A stretch of DNA of 64,000 nt from contig NZ_QXJC01000001.1 in the NCBI RefSeq assembly GCF_003570885.1, positions 1-64,000 of the forward strand, in the 5' to 3' direction. Origin of the DNA: Simplicispira hankyongi. Its GTDB lineage: Bacteria; Pseudomonadota; Gammaproteobacteria; Burkholderiales; Burkholderiaceae_C. Under the pieces are notes generated by a model. That model had not been told where the DNA came from and did not search any database. It worked only from the letters and a program-made list of their open reading frames with translations. A program made the translations under genes and the position numbers. How positions within the stretch are numbered: the first letter of the stretch is position 1; each line of letters starts with the position of its first letter. Below are positions 17,569 through 26,600 of the stretch, one piece after another.

Positions 17569-18816
17569 ATGAACCCTACCGCCTCCCCCGACACACCAGA
17601 ATCGGCGCTCGACACCCGGCTCATTCACCACGCCTACCAGCCGCCCGGCGGCTTTGTGGCGCCGCAGCCGGCGGTGCACAAAGCCTCCACCGTCATTTTT
17701 CCGAACGTCGCCGCCATGCGCGCGCGCGAATGGAAGGACAAGAGCGGCTACACCTACGGGCTGCATGGCACGCCCACCACCTTTCTTCTCGAAGAGCGCT
17801 TGTGCGCCTTGGAGGGTGGTGCGCAGTGCCTGCTCGTTCCGAGCGGATTGGCGGCGATCAGCACGGTGTCGCTCGCGCTGCTGCGCACAGGGGACGAGGT
17901 CCTGTTGCCCGACAACGCCTACGGCCCCAATCGCGCGCTGACCGAGTCCTTGCTGGCCCAGTTTGGCGTGCGCCACGCGGTGTACGACCCCATGGATTTG
18001 GCCGACTTGGCGCAGCGCATCGGGCCGACCACACGGCTGGTCTGGCTGGAAGCGCCGGGCTCGGTCACGCTGGAGTTTCCTGATCTCGTGGGCCTGGTGC
18101 GCCTGTGCCGGGAGCGTGGCGTGCTGACGGCGCTCGACAACACCTGGGGTGCGGGCCTGGCGTTTTCGCCTTTCGATTTGCTGCGGGATGCCAGCGGCAC
18201 TCTGGCGGTGGATGTCAGCGCGCACGCATTGACCAAATACCCCAGCGGCGGTGGCGACGTGCTCATGGGCAGCATCGTGACGCGCGAGCCGGCTGTGCAT
18301 CTCAGGCTCAAATTGGCGCACATGCACCTGGGCCTGGGGGTGGGCGCCAACGACGTGGAAACCATTTTGCGAGCACTCCCCAGCATGGGCCTGCGTTACC
18401 GGGCGCACGACAAGGCGGCGCGCACGTTGGCGCGGTGGCTGGCAGAACAGCCGGCGATCGTGCAGGTGCTCCACCCCGCATTGGCAGGTTCGCCCGGCCA
18501 TGCCCATTGGCAATCGCTGTGCGGTGCTGCCCATGCTGGCGAGGGCGCTGCGGCGGGTATTTTCAGTGTGGTGCTGGATGCGCGCTACAGCCAGGCGCAG
18601 GTGGATATGTTTTGCGATGCCTTGCGCTTGTTCAAGCTGGGGTACAGCTGGGGCGGCCCGATCAGCCTGGTGGTGCCCTACGACATCGCGAGCATGCGCA
18701 AGCGTGCGCCAGCGCACCTTGCTGCGGGAACGGTGGTGCGCTTTTCCGTGGGGCTGGAAGATGTGGCCGACTTGCGCGCCGACCTCGCGCAGGCGCTGCA
18801 GACGCTGGACCGCTAG
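17569..18816 (+). CDS. metC: cystathionine beta-lyase (PLP-dependent)
   Basis: A 415-residue Cys/Met-metabolism PLP enzyme. The tyrosine and glycine cofactor contacts lie in GYTYGLHGTPTTFLLEERL and VPSGLAAISTV. The Schiff-base lysine is Lys223 in SAHALTKYPSGGGDVLMG. The overall pattern, including LRLFKLGYSWGGPISLVVPY near the C-terminus, is that of MetC rather than MetB, so it should cleave cystathionine to homocysteine, pyruvate and ammonia. The gene starts 36 bp after the BON lipoprotein gene. Gamma-lyase activity cannot be excluded from sequence alone. Confidence 0.87.
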   Translation: MNPTASPDTPESALDTRLIHHAYQPPGGFVAPQPAVHKASTVIFPNVAAMRAREWKDKSGYTYGLHGTPTTFLLEERLCALEGGAQCLLVPSGLAAISTVSLALLRTGDEVLLPDNAYGPNRALTESLLAQFGVRHAVYDPMDLADLAQRIGPTTRLVWLEAPGSVTLEFPDLVGLVRLCRERGVLTALDNTWGAGLAFSPFDLLRDASGTLAVDVSAHALTKYPSGGGDVLMGSIVTREPAVHLRLKLAHMHLGLGVGANDVETILRALPSMGLRYRAHDKAARTLARWLAEQPAIVQVLHPALAGSPGHAHWQSLCGAAHAGEGAAAGIFSVVLDARYSQAQVDMFCDALRLFKLGYSWGGPISLVVPYDIASMRKRAPAHLAAGTVVRFSVGLEDVADLRADLAQALQTLDR

Positions 18817-18994
18817 CCAGACTGGCTCTTGCGGGGGGTGGTAGCAGGAGGGAGTGGGCAGAGGGGAGTGGCAAGGGGCAGTGTTTTCCACGATGCCTTG
18901 GCGCCGGTTTTGCAGGAGGATGCAAATTCCCTACTTAATTTGTGGTTTTGAATCCGCAGGCGCTTGGCCTCGTGGGTTTCGACCCCCCCGCCTG

Positions 18995-19792
18995 ATGCCT
19001 CCTGCTCCTTTGCCTGCCGCGCCGTCCGAAGTCGCGGCGCCTGTTGTCGTCCTCCAGCCCTTGCATTTTTCCGATCCGTTGCGCTGGCTGCGTGCCGCTG
19101 GCCGCGACCTGTGGGCGGCGCCTGGCATTGCAGCGTTCTACGGCATCTGCTTCTGGCTCATGGCGCTGCTGCTGGGCTGGGTGTTTCGCACGCGGCCGGA
19201 GTACGCCATGTCGCTTGCCAGCGGCTGCCTGTTGGTGGGGCCGTTCATGGCGATGGGCCTGTACGACACCAGCCGCCGGCGCGAGGCGGGTCTTGCGGTC
19301 GGCCTGTCGCATTCGCTGACCTGCTGGGACCGGCATCTGGGCAGCATGGGCATGCTGGTGTTGGTGCTGATCGTGCTGGAACTGCTGTGGGGGCGCGCTT
19401 CGCTGGTGGTGTTTGCTGTATTTTTCAATACCGGCATGCCCTCGACCACGGGTGTCGTGCAGGCCGTTTTCAATCCACAGAACTGGACGTTTGTCGCTGT
19501 GTACACCGCGGTGGGTGGGGCATTCGCTGCTCTGGTGTTTGCTACCAGCGTGGTGTCTATCCCCATGGTTCTGGATCGGGACATTGACGCGCTCAACGCT
19601 GCCATCACCAGTATCCGTGTGGTCGTGGAAAACCCCGGCATCATGCTGTGGTGGGGCTTTTTGATCACCGCGCTGGTGGTGCTCTCCCTGATGGCTTGGG
19701 GCGCAGGCCTTGTTCTGGTGGGGCCGCTGCTCGGCCACGCCAGCTGGCACGCCTACCGCGCAGCCGTTGCGCGGCTGCCTACCCCGGCGTGA
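18995..19792 (+). CDS. DUF2189-type integral membrane protein
   Basis: A 265-residue protein with about six transmembrane helices (IAAFYGICFWLMALLLGWVF, MSLASGCLLVGPFMAMGLYD, LGSMGMLVLVLIVLELLWG, AAFAALVFATSVVSIPMV, LWWGFLITALVVLSLMAWG). The SLASGCLLVGPFMAMGLYD and VVSIPMVLDRDID segments are typical of the DUF2189 family of unknown function, common in proteobacteria. The ATG at 18995 was chosen because the preceding in-frame sequence is Arg/Trp-rich and unlike the family. The ribosome site is weak. Confidence 0.75.
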   Translation: MPPAPLPAAPSEVAAPVVVLQPLHFSDPLRWLRAAGRDLWAAPGIAAFYGICFWLMALLLGWVFRTRPEYAMSLASGCLLVGPFMAMGLYDTSRRREAGLAVGLSHSLTCWDRHLGSMGMLVLVLIVLELLWGRASLVVFAVFFNTGMPSTTGVVQAVFNPQNWTFVAVYTAVGGAFAALVFATSVVSIPMVLDRDIDALNAAITSIRVVVENPGIMLWWGFLITALVVLSLMAWGAGLVLVGPLLGHASWHAYRAAVARLPTPA

Positions 19793-19849
19793 AAGTAAGG
19801 TCATGCAGGCCGCCTGTTACAGTGGCCGTTCATTTAAGAGGCACACACA

Positions 19850-20026
19850 TTGGCAACACCCAACTACGGATACGAGAAGCGCCAGCGCGAGCTTGCAAAA
19901 AAGAAGAAAAAGGAAGACAAATTGCGTGCTAAGGCCACGGGAGCGCGGCAGGGTGGCGCAGATGCGCCGTACTCCCATGGAGATGCGCCAGCGCCAGCCG
20001 ACAACCAGAACCCCACAGCTTCCTAA
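19850..20026 (+). CDS. small conserved basic protein, 58 residues
   Basis: A TTG-initiated frame encodes MATPNYGYEKRQRELAKKKK, then KEDKLRAKATGARQGG and an acidic-neutral tail. AAGAGG precedes the TTG. The N-terminal NYGYEKRQRELAKKKKKE pattern is one I recall as a short conserved hypothetical protein in Burkholderiales; its function is unknown. The strongly charged helix could bind nucleic acid (inference). The stop overlaps the tesA stop region tail to tail by 4 bp. Confidence 0.7.
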   Translation: MATPNYGYEKRQRELAKKKKKEDKLRAKATGARQGGADAPYSHGDAPAPADNQNPTAS

Positions 20027-20667
20027 CGCAGCAGTGGCTCCAGCGTTGGCCAGACGTTCTCCAGCATGCGGGGGTGCGCCTCTGCGCGCGGGTGGATGCG
20101 GTCGGCCTGGAACTGGCTGCTGGCATCGGGCCCGTCGGCAATGCCCTTGAGCAGGAACGGCACCAGCGCCGTCTGCTGCTCGCGCGAAACGTCCACGAAC
20201 ACGTCAGCGAACTTGCGCGCATAGCTTTGCCCATAGTTCGGCGGTACCTGCATGCCCAGCAACAGCACGCGGGCTCCGCTCGCCTTGGCGGCTTGCACCA
20301 TGGCGCGCAGGTTGTCCGCGGTGCTCTGTAGCGGCAGGCCGCGCAAAGCGTCGTTCCCTCCGAGTTCAATCACTACGACTGTCGGTTGGTGCTGGCGCAG
20401 CAGTGCGGCCATGCGCGAGCGCCCGCCTGCCGTGGTGTCGCCGCTGATGCTGGCGTTCACCACTTTCCAGGGGGTTTTCCCCTTCGCCAGGCGCGCTTCC
20501 AGCAGTGCGACCCAGCCGCTGCCTCGGGCAATGCCGTATTCGGCGCTGAGCGAATCGCCCACCACCAGCACAGTGCGTGCCTGAACGCCGGCTGCGGCGT
20601 GTGCGGGCAGCCAAAGCCCCGCAGCGGCGCTTGCGAGCGCAGCCGAGATAAAGTCGCGTCGATGCAT
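20023..20667 (-). CDS. tesA: SGNH-family esterase/thioesterase I (TesA-like)
   Basis: A 214-residue secreted GDSL hydrolase. Block I is VVGDSLSAEYG (nucleophile Ser), block III ELGGNDALRG, and block V DRIHPRAEAHP with the catalytic Asp and His. The signal begins MHRRDFISAALASAAAGLW; the RRDFI sequence resembles a Tat motif, unlike the Sec signal of E. coli TesA. It hydrolyses acyl-CoA, lysophospholipids or esters in the periplasm. It is divergent from the ybbA-like gene with only 27 bp between the start codons, the same pairing as in E. coli. Confidence 0.9.
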   Translation of the reverse strand: MHRRDFISAALASAAAGLWLPAHAAAGVQARTVLVVGDSLSAEYGIARGSGWVALLEARLAKGKTPWKVVNASISGDTTAGGRSRMAALLRQHQPTVVVIELGGNDALRGLPLQSTADNLRAMVQAAKASGARVLLLGMQVPPNYGQSYARKFADVFVDVSREQQTALVPFLLKGIADGPDASSQFQADRIHPRAEAHPRMLENVWPTLEPLLR

Positions 20668-20694
20668 GCTGCAATTCAAAACCCGGGGCCTTTC

Positions 20695-21387
20695 ATGTCT
20701 GAACCCTCCGCACTCTCCACACCCATTATTGCCGTGGAGAAGCTGTGCAAGTCGGTGACCGACTCCACCGGCACGCTGCAGATCCTGCGCGACATCGATT
20801 TCACCGTGGCACCGCGTGCCACCGTGGCCATCGTCGGGGCCTCGGGCTCGGGCAAGAGCACACTGCTGTCCCTCATCGCCGGGCTCGATACGCCCACCAG
20901 CGGAACGGTGCGCCTGGCCGGGCAGGATCTGTTTGCCCTGGACGAAGACGAGCGCGCCGCGCTGCGCGCCCGGCAGGTGGGCTTCGTGTTCCAGAGCTTC
21001 CAGCTCATGGCCAACCTCACAGCGCTGGAGAATGTCATGCTGCCGCTGGAACTGGCCAACCGGCCGGGTGCCCGCCGTGCGGCGCAGGAGATGCTGGCGC
21101 ACGTGGGCCTGGCGCAGCGGTTGAACCACTATCCCAAGGTGCTCTCGGGCGGCGAACAGCAGCGGGTGGCGCTGGCGCGCGCCTTTGTCGTGCAGCCCTC
21201 GGTGCTGCTGGCCGATGAGCCCACCGGCAGCCTCGACTTCGCCACCGGCGAGACCATCATGGAACTGATGTTCCGCCTCAACCGCGAGCAGGGGACGACG
21301 CTGGTGCTGGTCACCCACGACCGCGGCATTGCCGAGCGCTGTGACACCAGCATCACCATTGAAGCCGGAGCAGTGGTAAAAACTTAA
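20695..21387 (+). CDS. ybbA: ABC transporter ATP-binding protein (YbbA/LolD type)
   Basis: A 230-residue ATPase with Walker A GASGSGKST, signature LSGGEQQRVALARAF, Walker B VLLADEPTGSLD and H-loop VTHD. It belongs to the MacB/LolD/YbbA group, and the divergent tesA gene supports YbbA. A YbbP/FtsX-like permease normally accompanies it, but the next gene is rlmB, so the partner must lie elsewhere. The start ATG is at 20695. Confidence 0.85.
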   Translation: MSEPSALSTPIIAVEKLCKSVTDSTGTLQILRDIDFTVAPRATVAIVGASGSGKSTLLSLIAGLDTPTSGTVRLAGQDLFALDEDERAALRARQVGFVFQSFQLMANLTALENVMLPLELANRPGARRAAQEMLAHVGLAQRLNHYPKVLSGGEQQRVALARAFVVQPSVLLADEPTGSLDFATGETIMELMFRLNREQGTTLVLVTHDRGIAERCDTSITIEAGAVVKT

Positions 21388-21390
21388 AGT

Positions 21391-21441
21391 CTTTTTGGCC
21401 TCTAGCGCTTATGGGGTAAGCGCTTGCAGCTATGAAAAATG
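21391..21441. repeat. palindromic intergenic repeat, copy 5
   Basis: CTTTTTGGCCTCTAGCGCTT, ATGGGGTAAGCGCTTGCAGC, then TATGAAAAATG. A near-canonical copy between the ybbA-like gene and rlmB. Confidence 0.85.
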
Positions 21442-21471
21442 TAGTTTATCCGCCGCCCGGATAATCTCCCC

Positions 21472-22218
21472 ATGTCCAGCCCCAAAGTTCTCTTCGGCTT
21501 TCACGCCGTCGGTGTGCGCCTCAAGACGGCGCCGCAATCCATCGTCGAAATTTATTACGAGGCCACGCGGCGCGATGCCCGCATGCGCCAGTTTCTCGAC
21601 CGGGCGCGCGAGGCGGGGGCCCGCCTGATCGAAGCCGACAGCCTGCGTATCGCCAAGCTGGCCGGCAGCCACGGCCACCAGGGCGTGGCCGCGCGCGTGC
21701 AGCCTCTGGCGCAGATCACATCGCTCGACGAACTGCTCGAAGACCTGGAGGCCAAGGGCACGGTCAACCCCTTGCTGCTGGTGCTCGACGGCGTGACCGA
21801 CCCGCACAACCTGGGAGCCTGCCTGCGCGTGGCCGATGGCGCCGGCGCCCACGCGGTGATCGCCCCCAAGGACCACGCCGCCGGCATCAACGCCACGGTG
21901 GCCAAGGTGGCCAGCGGCGCCGCCGAGACCATGCCGTACTTCATGGTCACCAACCTGGCGCGCACGCTGGGCGAGCTCAAGGAGCGCAACATCTGGATCA
22001 TTGGCACCAGCGACGATGCGCCGCGCACGCTCTACCAGGCGGACCTCAAAGGCCCGGTGGCGCTGGTGCTCGGCGCCGAGGGCGAAGGCATGCGCCAGCT
22101 CACGCGCAAGACGTGCGACGAGCTGGTGAGCATTCCCATGCGCGGCGTGGTAGAGAGTTTGAACGTTTCGGTGGCAAGCGGTGTCTGTCTGTACGAGGCG
22201 TTGCGCCAGCGGTCCTGA
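21472..22218 (+). CDS. rlmB: 23S rRNA (guanosine(2251)-2'-O)-methyltransferase
   Basis: A 248-residue SpoU-family (SPOUT) methyltransferase. It has an N-terminal substrate-binding domain (FGFHAVGVRLKTAP) and the trefoil-knot catalytic domain with LVLDGVTDPHNLGACLRVAD, VLGAEGEGMRQLTRK and IPMRGVVESLNVSVASGVCL. It methylates G2251 in the peptidyl-transferase loop of 23S rRNA. Length and motifs match RlmB rather than TrmH. Confidence 0.93.
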   Translation: MSSPKVLFGFHAVGVRLKTAPQSIVEIYYEATRRDARMRQFLDRAREAGARLIEADSLRIAKLAGSHGHQGVAARVQPLAQITSLDELLEDLEAKGTVNPLLLVLDGVTDPHNLGACLRVADGAGAHAVIAPKDHAAGINATVAKVASGAAETMPYFMVTNLARTLGELKERNIWIIGTSDDAPRTLYQADLKGPVALVLGAEGEGMRQLTRKTCDELVSIPMRGVVESLNVSVASGVCLYEALRQRS

Positions 22219-22317
22219 TCGCCATTGCCTGGGGGCGCTGCGGCTGCCCCAGTCCCGATGGCTTCCCTGTCCTGCCGCTGCCCGTCCAGGGTACCGGCCA
22301 TCCACTGAAATCCCACG

Positions 22318-22710
22318 ATGAAATCTGTTGTCCGTTATTTTTTTAGAACCTTGCGCGTCTTGCTGGGCCCCGTCATGCTGCTCAAGGAAGCGCTCACGCG
22401 GCCGCAAGGCGTCGTGCGCACAAGCGCCGAGCAGGCGTCGGTGGATGCCGCGTGCCGTAGGCTGGCGCTCTACCAGTACAAGACCTGTCCTTTCTGTATC
22501 AAGACCCGCCAGGAGATGCGGCGCTTGTCGCTTGACATCACCAAGGTGGATGCGCAGCACGCCGGCCCGGCCCGAACCGAGCTGCTCCAGGGCGGCGGCC
22601 AGACCAAGGTGCCTTGCCTCAAGATCACCGACGCTGCGGGTTCCAGCCGCTGGCTCTACGATTCCGAAAAAATCATGGCCTACCTGCGCAGCCGCTTTGC
22701 TCCCGCTTGA
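22318..22710 (+). CDS. glutaredoxin-domain protein
   Basis: A 130-residue protein. An N-terminal amphipathic or weakly hydrophobic segment (VVRYFFRTLRVLLGPVMLL) precedes a glutaredoxin fold with the dithiol active site TCPFC in LYQYKTCPFCIKTRQEM, the cis-Pro segment TKVPCLKI and the C-terminal YDSEKIMAYLRSRF. The family resembles bacterial glutaredoxin-like proteins with a possible membrane tether; it probably reduces disulfides or glutathionylated thiols. The start ATG at 22318 immediately precedes the hydrophobic segment. Confidence 0.85.
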   Translation: MKSVVRYFFRTLRVLLGPVMLLKEALTRPQGVVRTSAEQASVDAACRRLALYQYKTCPFCIKTRQEMRRLSLDITKVDAQHAGPARTELLQGGGQTKVPCLKITDAAGSSRWLYDSEKIMAYLRSRFAPA

Positions 22711-22789
22711 GCTTCGTGGAGGCCGCTTGGGCAGGGCGATGGCACCTCGGGGACAGCCGCTGACAAGCGCCTTCACCGACACTTTCCGA

Positions 22790-22921
22790 ATGACAGGCCA
22801 GCCTTCAGCGCCAGAGCAGATGACCGAAGACTTTCGCCGGCTCTCTGGCGAGCCGATGCGCGGGGCCATTGCGCAGGCGCCGGCCGATTTTCAGAAAGAC
22901 ATCGAGAGGGAGGCCTGGTGA
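22790..22921 (+). CDS. possible small protein coupled to the thioesterase gene, 43 residues
   Basis: A short frame beginning MTGQPSAPEQMTEDFRRLSG and ending QKDIEREAW. Its stop codon overlaps the GTG start of the next gene (GTGA), and its third codon positions are mostly G or C, as in the neighbours. I do not recognise the sequence. It may instead be a leader with incidental coding character. Confidence 0.35.
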   Translation: MTGQPSAPEQMTEDFRRLSGEPMRGAIAQAPADFQKDIEREAW

Positions 22922-23364
22922 GCGCTGAAGTACAGATTCCGGTGGGGTTCAGCCCCATCGAGGCGGGCGGCCCGTTCATGGACAGCAACGGGCCGCTCTA
23001 TTTGCTGCACCAGGGCGACGTGGTGAAGTTCGGCTTTCGGGTGGAGCGCCGCCACGTCAACCCCATGAACAACCTGCACGGCGGCATGATGGCGAGCTTT
23101 TGCGACATGCTGCTGCCGCTCTCGGTGCACCGCAAGGACAGCACGGTGGGCATGCGCTTTTTGCCCACCATCAGCCTGCAGATCGACTACCTGGCCCCGG
23201 CGCCGCTTGGCTGTTGGGTGGAGGGCGAAGCCGAGCTGCTGCGCGCCACCCGTTCATTGGTGTTTGCACAGGGCCTGGTGCGCGCCGATGGCGTGCCCTG
23301 CGCGCGGGTCAGCGGGGTGTTCAAGATCGGGCCGGAGTTCACCCTGGAGACGGCGAAACCCTGA
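22918..23364 (+). CDS. PaaI-family hotdog-fold thioesterase
   Basis: A 148-residue hotdog protein. The core NNLHGGMMASFCDMLLPLSV contains the HGG motif and a downstream Asp expected in PaaI-type acyl-CoA thioesterases. TISLQIDYLAPAPLGCWVEG forms the beta-sheet. It probably hydrolyses aromatic or medium-chain acyl-CoA esters; the substrate cannot be read from sequence. The GTG at 22918 has a GGGAGG ribosome site and overlaps the preceding short frame by 4 bp. Confidence 0.85.
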   Translation: MSAEVQIPVGFSPIEAGGPFMDSNGPLYLLHQGDVVKFGFRVERRHVNPMNNLHGGMMASFCDMLLPLSVHRKDSTVGMRFLPTISLQIDYLAPAPLGCWVEGEAELLRATRSLVFAQGLVRADGVPCARVSGVFKIGPEFTLETAKP

Positions 23365-23622
23365 AGGCTGTTGATCCGTTTCACAAGGTGACGGCACGCC
23401 CGTGCCGGGCAGGCATTCGCCATTTGCTGCCGGCGCAACTGTGCTGACCGCGCGCAGCAAATTGGCGTCTCTTGCGCTGGCTCAAACAGACTCCGTATCC
23501 AGTGCGCCGCAAGCGCGCACCGCGTTGACGCCACCCATGGTGGCTGTCGATACTGGCTGTTGACCGCTGGCGGGGTTTGGGCCGTTTGGGCGCCTTTCCT
23601 GCTGCATGCAACAGGAGAGGCC

Positions 23623-26600
23623 ATGGAGCAAGAACCAGGGGCAGGGGCGCAGTCTGCACTGCGACAGGACATCGAAGCGCTGGAGCGGGAGAACCGGGCC
23701 CTGACGGCGGCGCTGCAGAGCAGCGAAAACGCGCTCCAAGAGGCGCGCGCTACCTTGGTGCGCAGCGCGGCGTACAACAAGCGCGTTTATCAGGATTCTC
23801 CGGTGCCCATCGTCATCATCGACCCGGCCATCGGCATCGTCGATTGCAACCTGGCAGCGGTGCGCATCTACGGTTTTTCCTCGCGCGACGAGGTGCTGGG
23901 CAAGATGCCGCTGGATTTCTCGGCGCCCATCCAGTACGACGGCACCGACACGCAGTCTGCGGGAGAGGAGATCACACGTACCATCTTCGAGCACGGCATT
24001 GCCAATTTCCTCTGGCGTGCGCGCCGGGCCAATGGCGAGATCTTCGACGCTGAGGTCAACCTCATGGCCTTTGACTGTGGCGGGCGCATTTTGCTGCGTT
24101 TCACGGTGGACGATGTTTCGGAAAAGCGCCGCGCCCGGCAGGAGATTGACCGCCAGCAGGCCGAGATCGCCAAGCTGCTGCAGGAGCAGCAGGTGATCTT
24201 CGAGAACACCCCCAACGGGATTTGCTATTCGGCCGATGGCATCGTGCTGCGGGTGAACAAGCGTCTGTGCGAAAACTTAGGCATTGCGCGCGGCGATGTG
24301 CTGGGTCAGCCGGTGGCGCGCACGCTTTTCTCCAGTGAAGAAAACTACCAGGCTTTTGCCGCCATGGCGGCGCCGCTGCTCAGTGCCGGGAAAGAGGTCC
24401 GTACCGAGTGGGAGTTTCGCCGCAGCGATGGCACTTCTTTCTTGGCCATGGTCTCGGGCCAGGGCATCAACATTCCCGGCCACGAGCGCTCCGCCGTGTG
24501 GATCTACGAAGACATCACCGAGCGCAAGAAGCTTGAACTTGAGCGCCAGGACAACGAGGGCCGCCTGCTGCGCATTCTGGAGAACAGCCCCGTGGGCGTG
24601 GTGATTGGCACGCAGGAAGGGCGGCTGGTGTTTGCCAACCGCCAGCATGCCGCCATGATGGGGGTGCCTGCTGAGGATGTGCCGTCGTACAACACCTACC
24701 GTTCCTGGCGCAACCCGGCGGACCGCGACACCTTCATGGAGCAGCTGCGCCGGGACGGCAGCGTGAAGGCCTACCAAGCCGAACTGGTGCGCACCGATGG
24801 CACACCCATCACCGTGCTGCTGTCGTCCATGCTGCTGGATTTTTCGGATGGGCGCTACCTTATCTCGTGGCTCTACGACATCACCGAGCGCCAGATCGTG
24901 GAGCAGCGCATCGCGCGCAGCGAGGAGCGCCTGAACCTCGCCTTGCGCGGTGCCCACCTGGGCCTATACGACTGCAGCATCGATGCCCAGGGGCGTATCA
25001 GCGACGTGACGGTGAACGACATCTGGGCCGAAATGCTGGGCTACGAGAAAGAGAGCCTGCTGGCCCGCTACCCCGACCACCTGTCGTGCTGGCAAGACCT
25101 GATCCACCCCGATGATTTGCCGGAAGTACAGCAACGCTTGCAGCTTTTTCTGGACAACAAGGTGCAGGAGCACCAGGCCACCTTTCGCATGTGCACCCAC
25201 TCCGGGCAGTGGCGCTGGATTCAGGACACCGGCGACGCCGCCCTGCGTGGCCCAGACGGCCGGCCGCGCCGCCTGGTCGGTATCAACCAGGACATCACCG
25301 ACCAGAAAATGGCCGAGGCCAGCCTGCGCGACAGCGAGGCCAACAACCGCAAGCTGCTCGATGAGCAGCAAACGATCTTCGACAATGCCCCGAACGGCAT
25401 CATTTACACCGCCGATGGGGTGATCCTGCGGGTCAACCAGCGCATGGGGGAATACCTCGGCTACGAGGCAAAGGATCTGATCGGTCAGCCGGGCAGCATC
25501 ATTCACCACTCTGCCGAAAAATATGCCGAATTCGGCGCTCTGGTGGGGCCTTTGCTTGGTGCGGGCCGGGACGTGAATGAGGAATGGGAGTTTGCGCGCA
25601 AAGATGGGGGCACGTTCGTGGCCCAGGTGTCGGGGCGGGCCATCCACTCTTCTGACCACCGCAAAGTGACCATCTGGGTGTTCGAGGACATCGCCGAGCG
25701 CAAGGCGGCCGAACGTGCCATGGCCGAGGCGCGCCGCGTGGCCGAAGAAGCTACCCGAGCGAAAAGCGATTTTCTGGCCAACATGAGCCATGAAATCCGC
25801 ACCCCCATGAACGCCATCATCGGGATGTCGCATCTGGCGCTGCAAACGCCGCTGGACGACCGCCAGCGCAACTATGTGGAGAAGGCGCACCGCTCGGCGG
25901 TGGGCTTGCTGGGCCTGATCAACGATGTGCTCGATTTTTCCAAGATCGAGGCGGGCAAGATGGTGATTGAGCAGACCGGGTTTCAGCTTGATGAGGTGAT
26001 GGACCATCTCGCCAACCTGATTGGCCTCAAGACCGAAGACAAGGGGCTGGAGCTGCTCTTCCACGTGGCCCCGGACATTCCGGCGGGCCTGGTGGGCGAC
26101 CCGCTGCGCCTGGGGCAGATTCTGGTCAACCTGGGCAACAACGCCGTCAAGTTCACCGAACACGGCGAGGTGGTGATCTCCATTGAAAAAACGGCTGAGG
26201 ACGCGCAGGGGGTCGAGCTGTATTTCCGGGTGCGTGACACCGGCATTGGCATGACGCCGGAACAATGCGCCAAGCTGTTCCAGCCCTTCAGCCAGGCCGA
26301 CAGCTCCACCACGCGCCGCTACGGCGGTACAGGTCTGGGCCTGGCCATCTCCCGCAATCTGGCCGAGCAGATGGGCGGGCGCATCTGGGTGGTCAGCACG
26401 TCGGGGCAGGGCTCTGAATTCCATTTCACCGCGCGGTTTGGTCTCCAGGACATCGCCACGACGGCACCCCGCCTGGGCCGCGAAGCACTTCAGGCCATGC
26501 GGGTTCTTGTGGTGGACGACAACGCCTGCGCCCGCGAGATCACGGCCAGCATTGCCCTCAGCCTGGGCCTGCAGGTGGATACGGCGATGGATGGCGCGGC

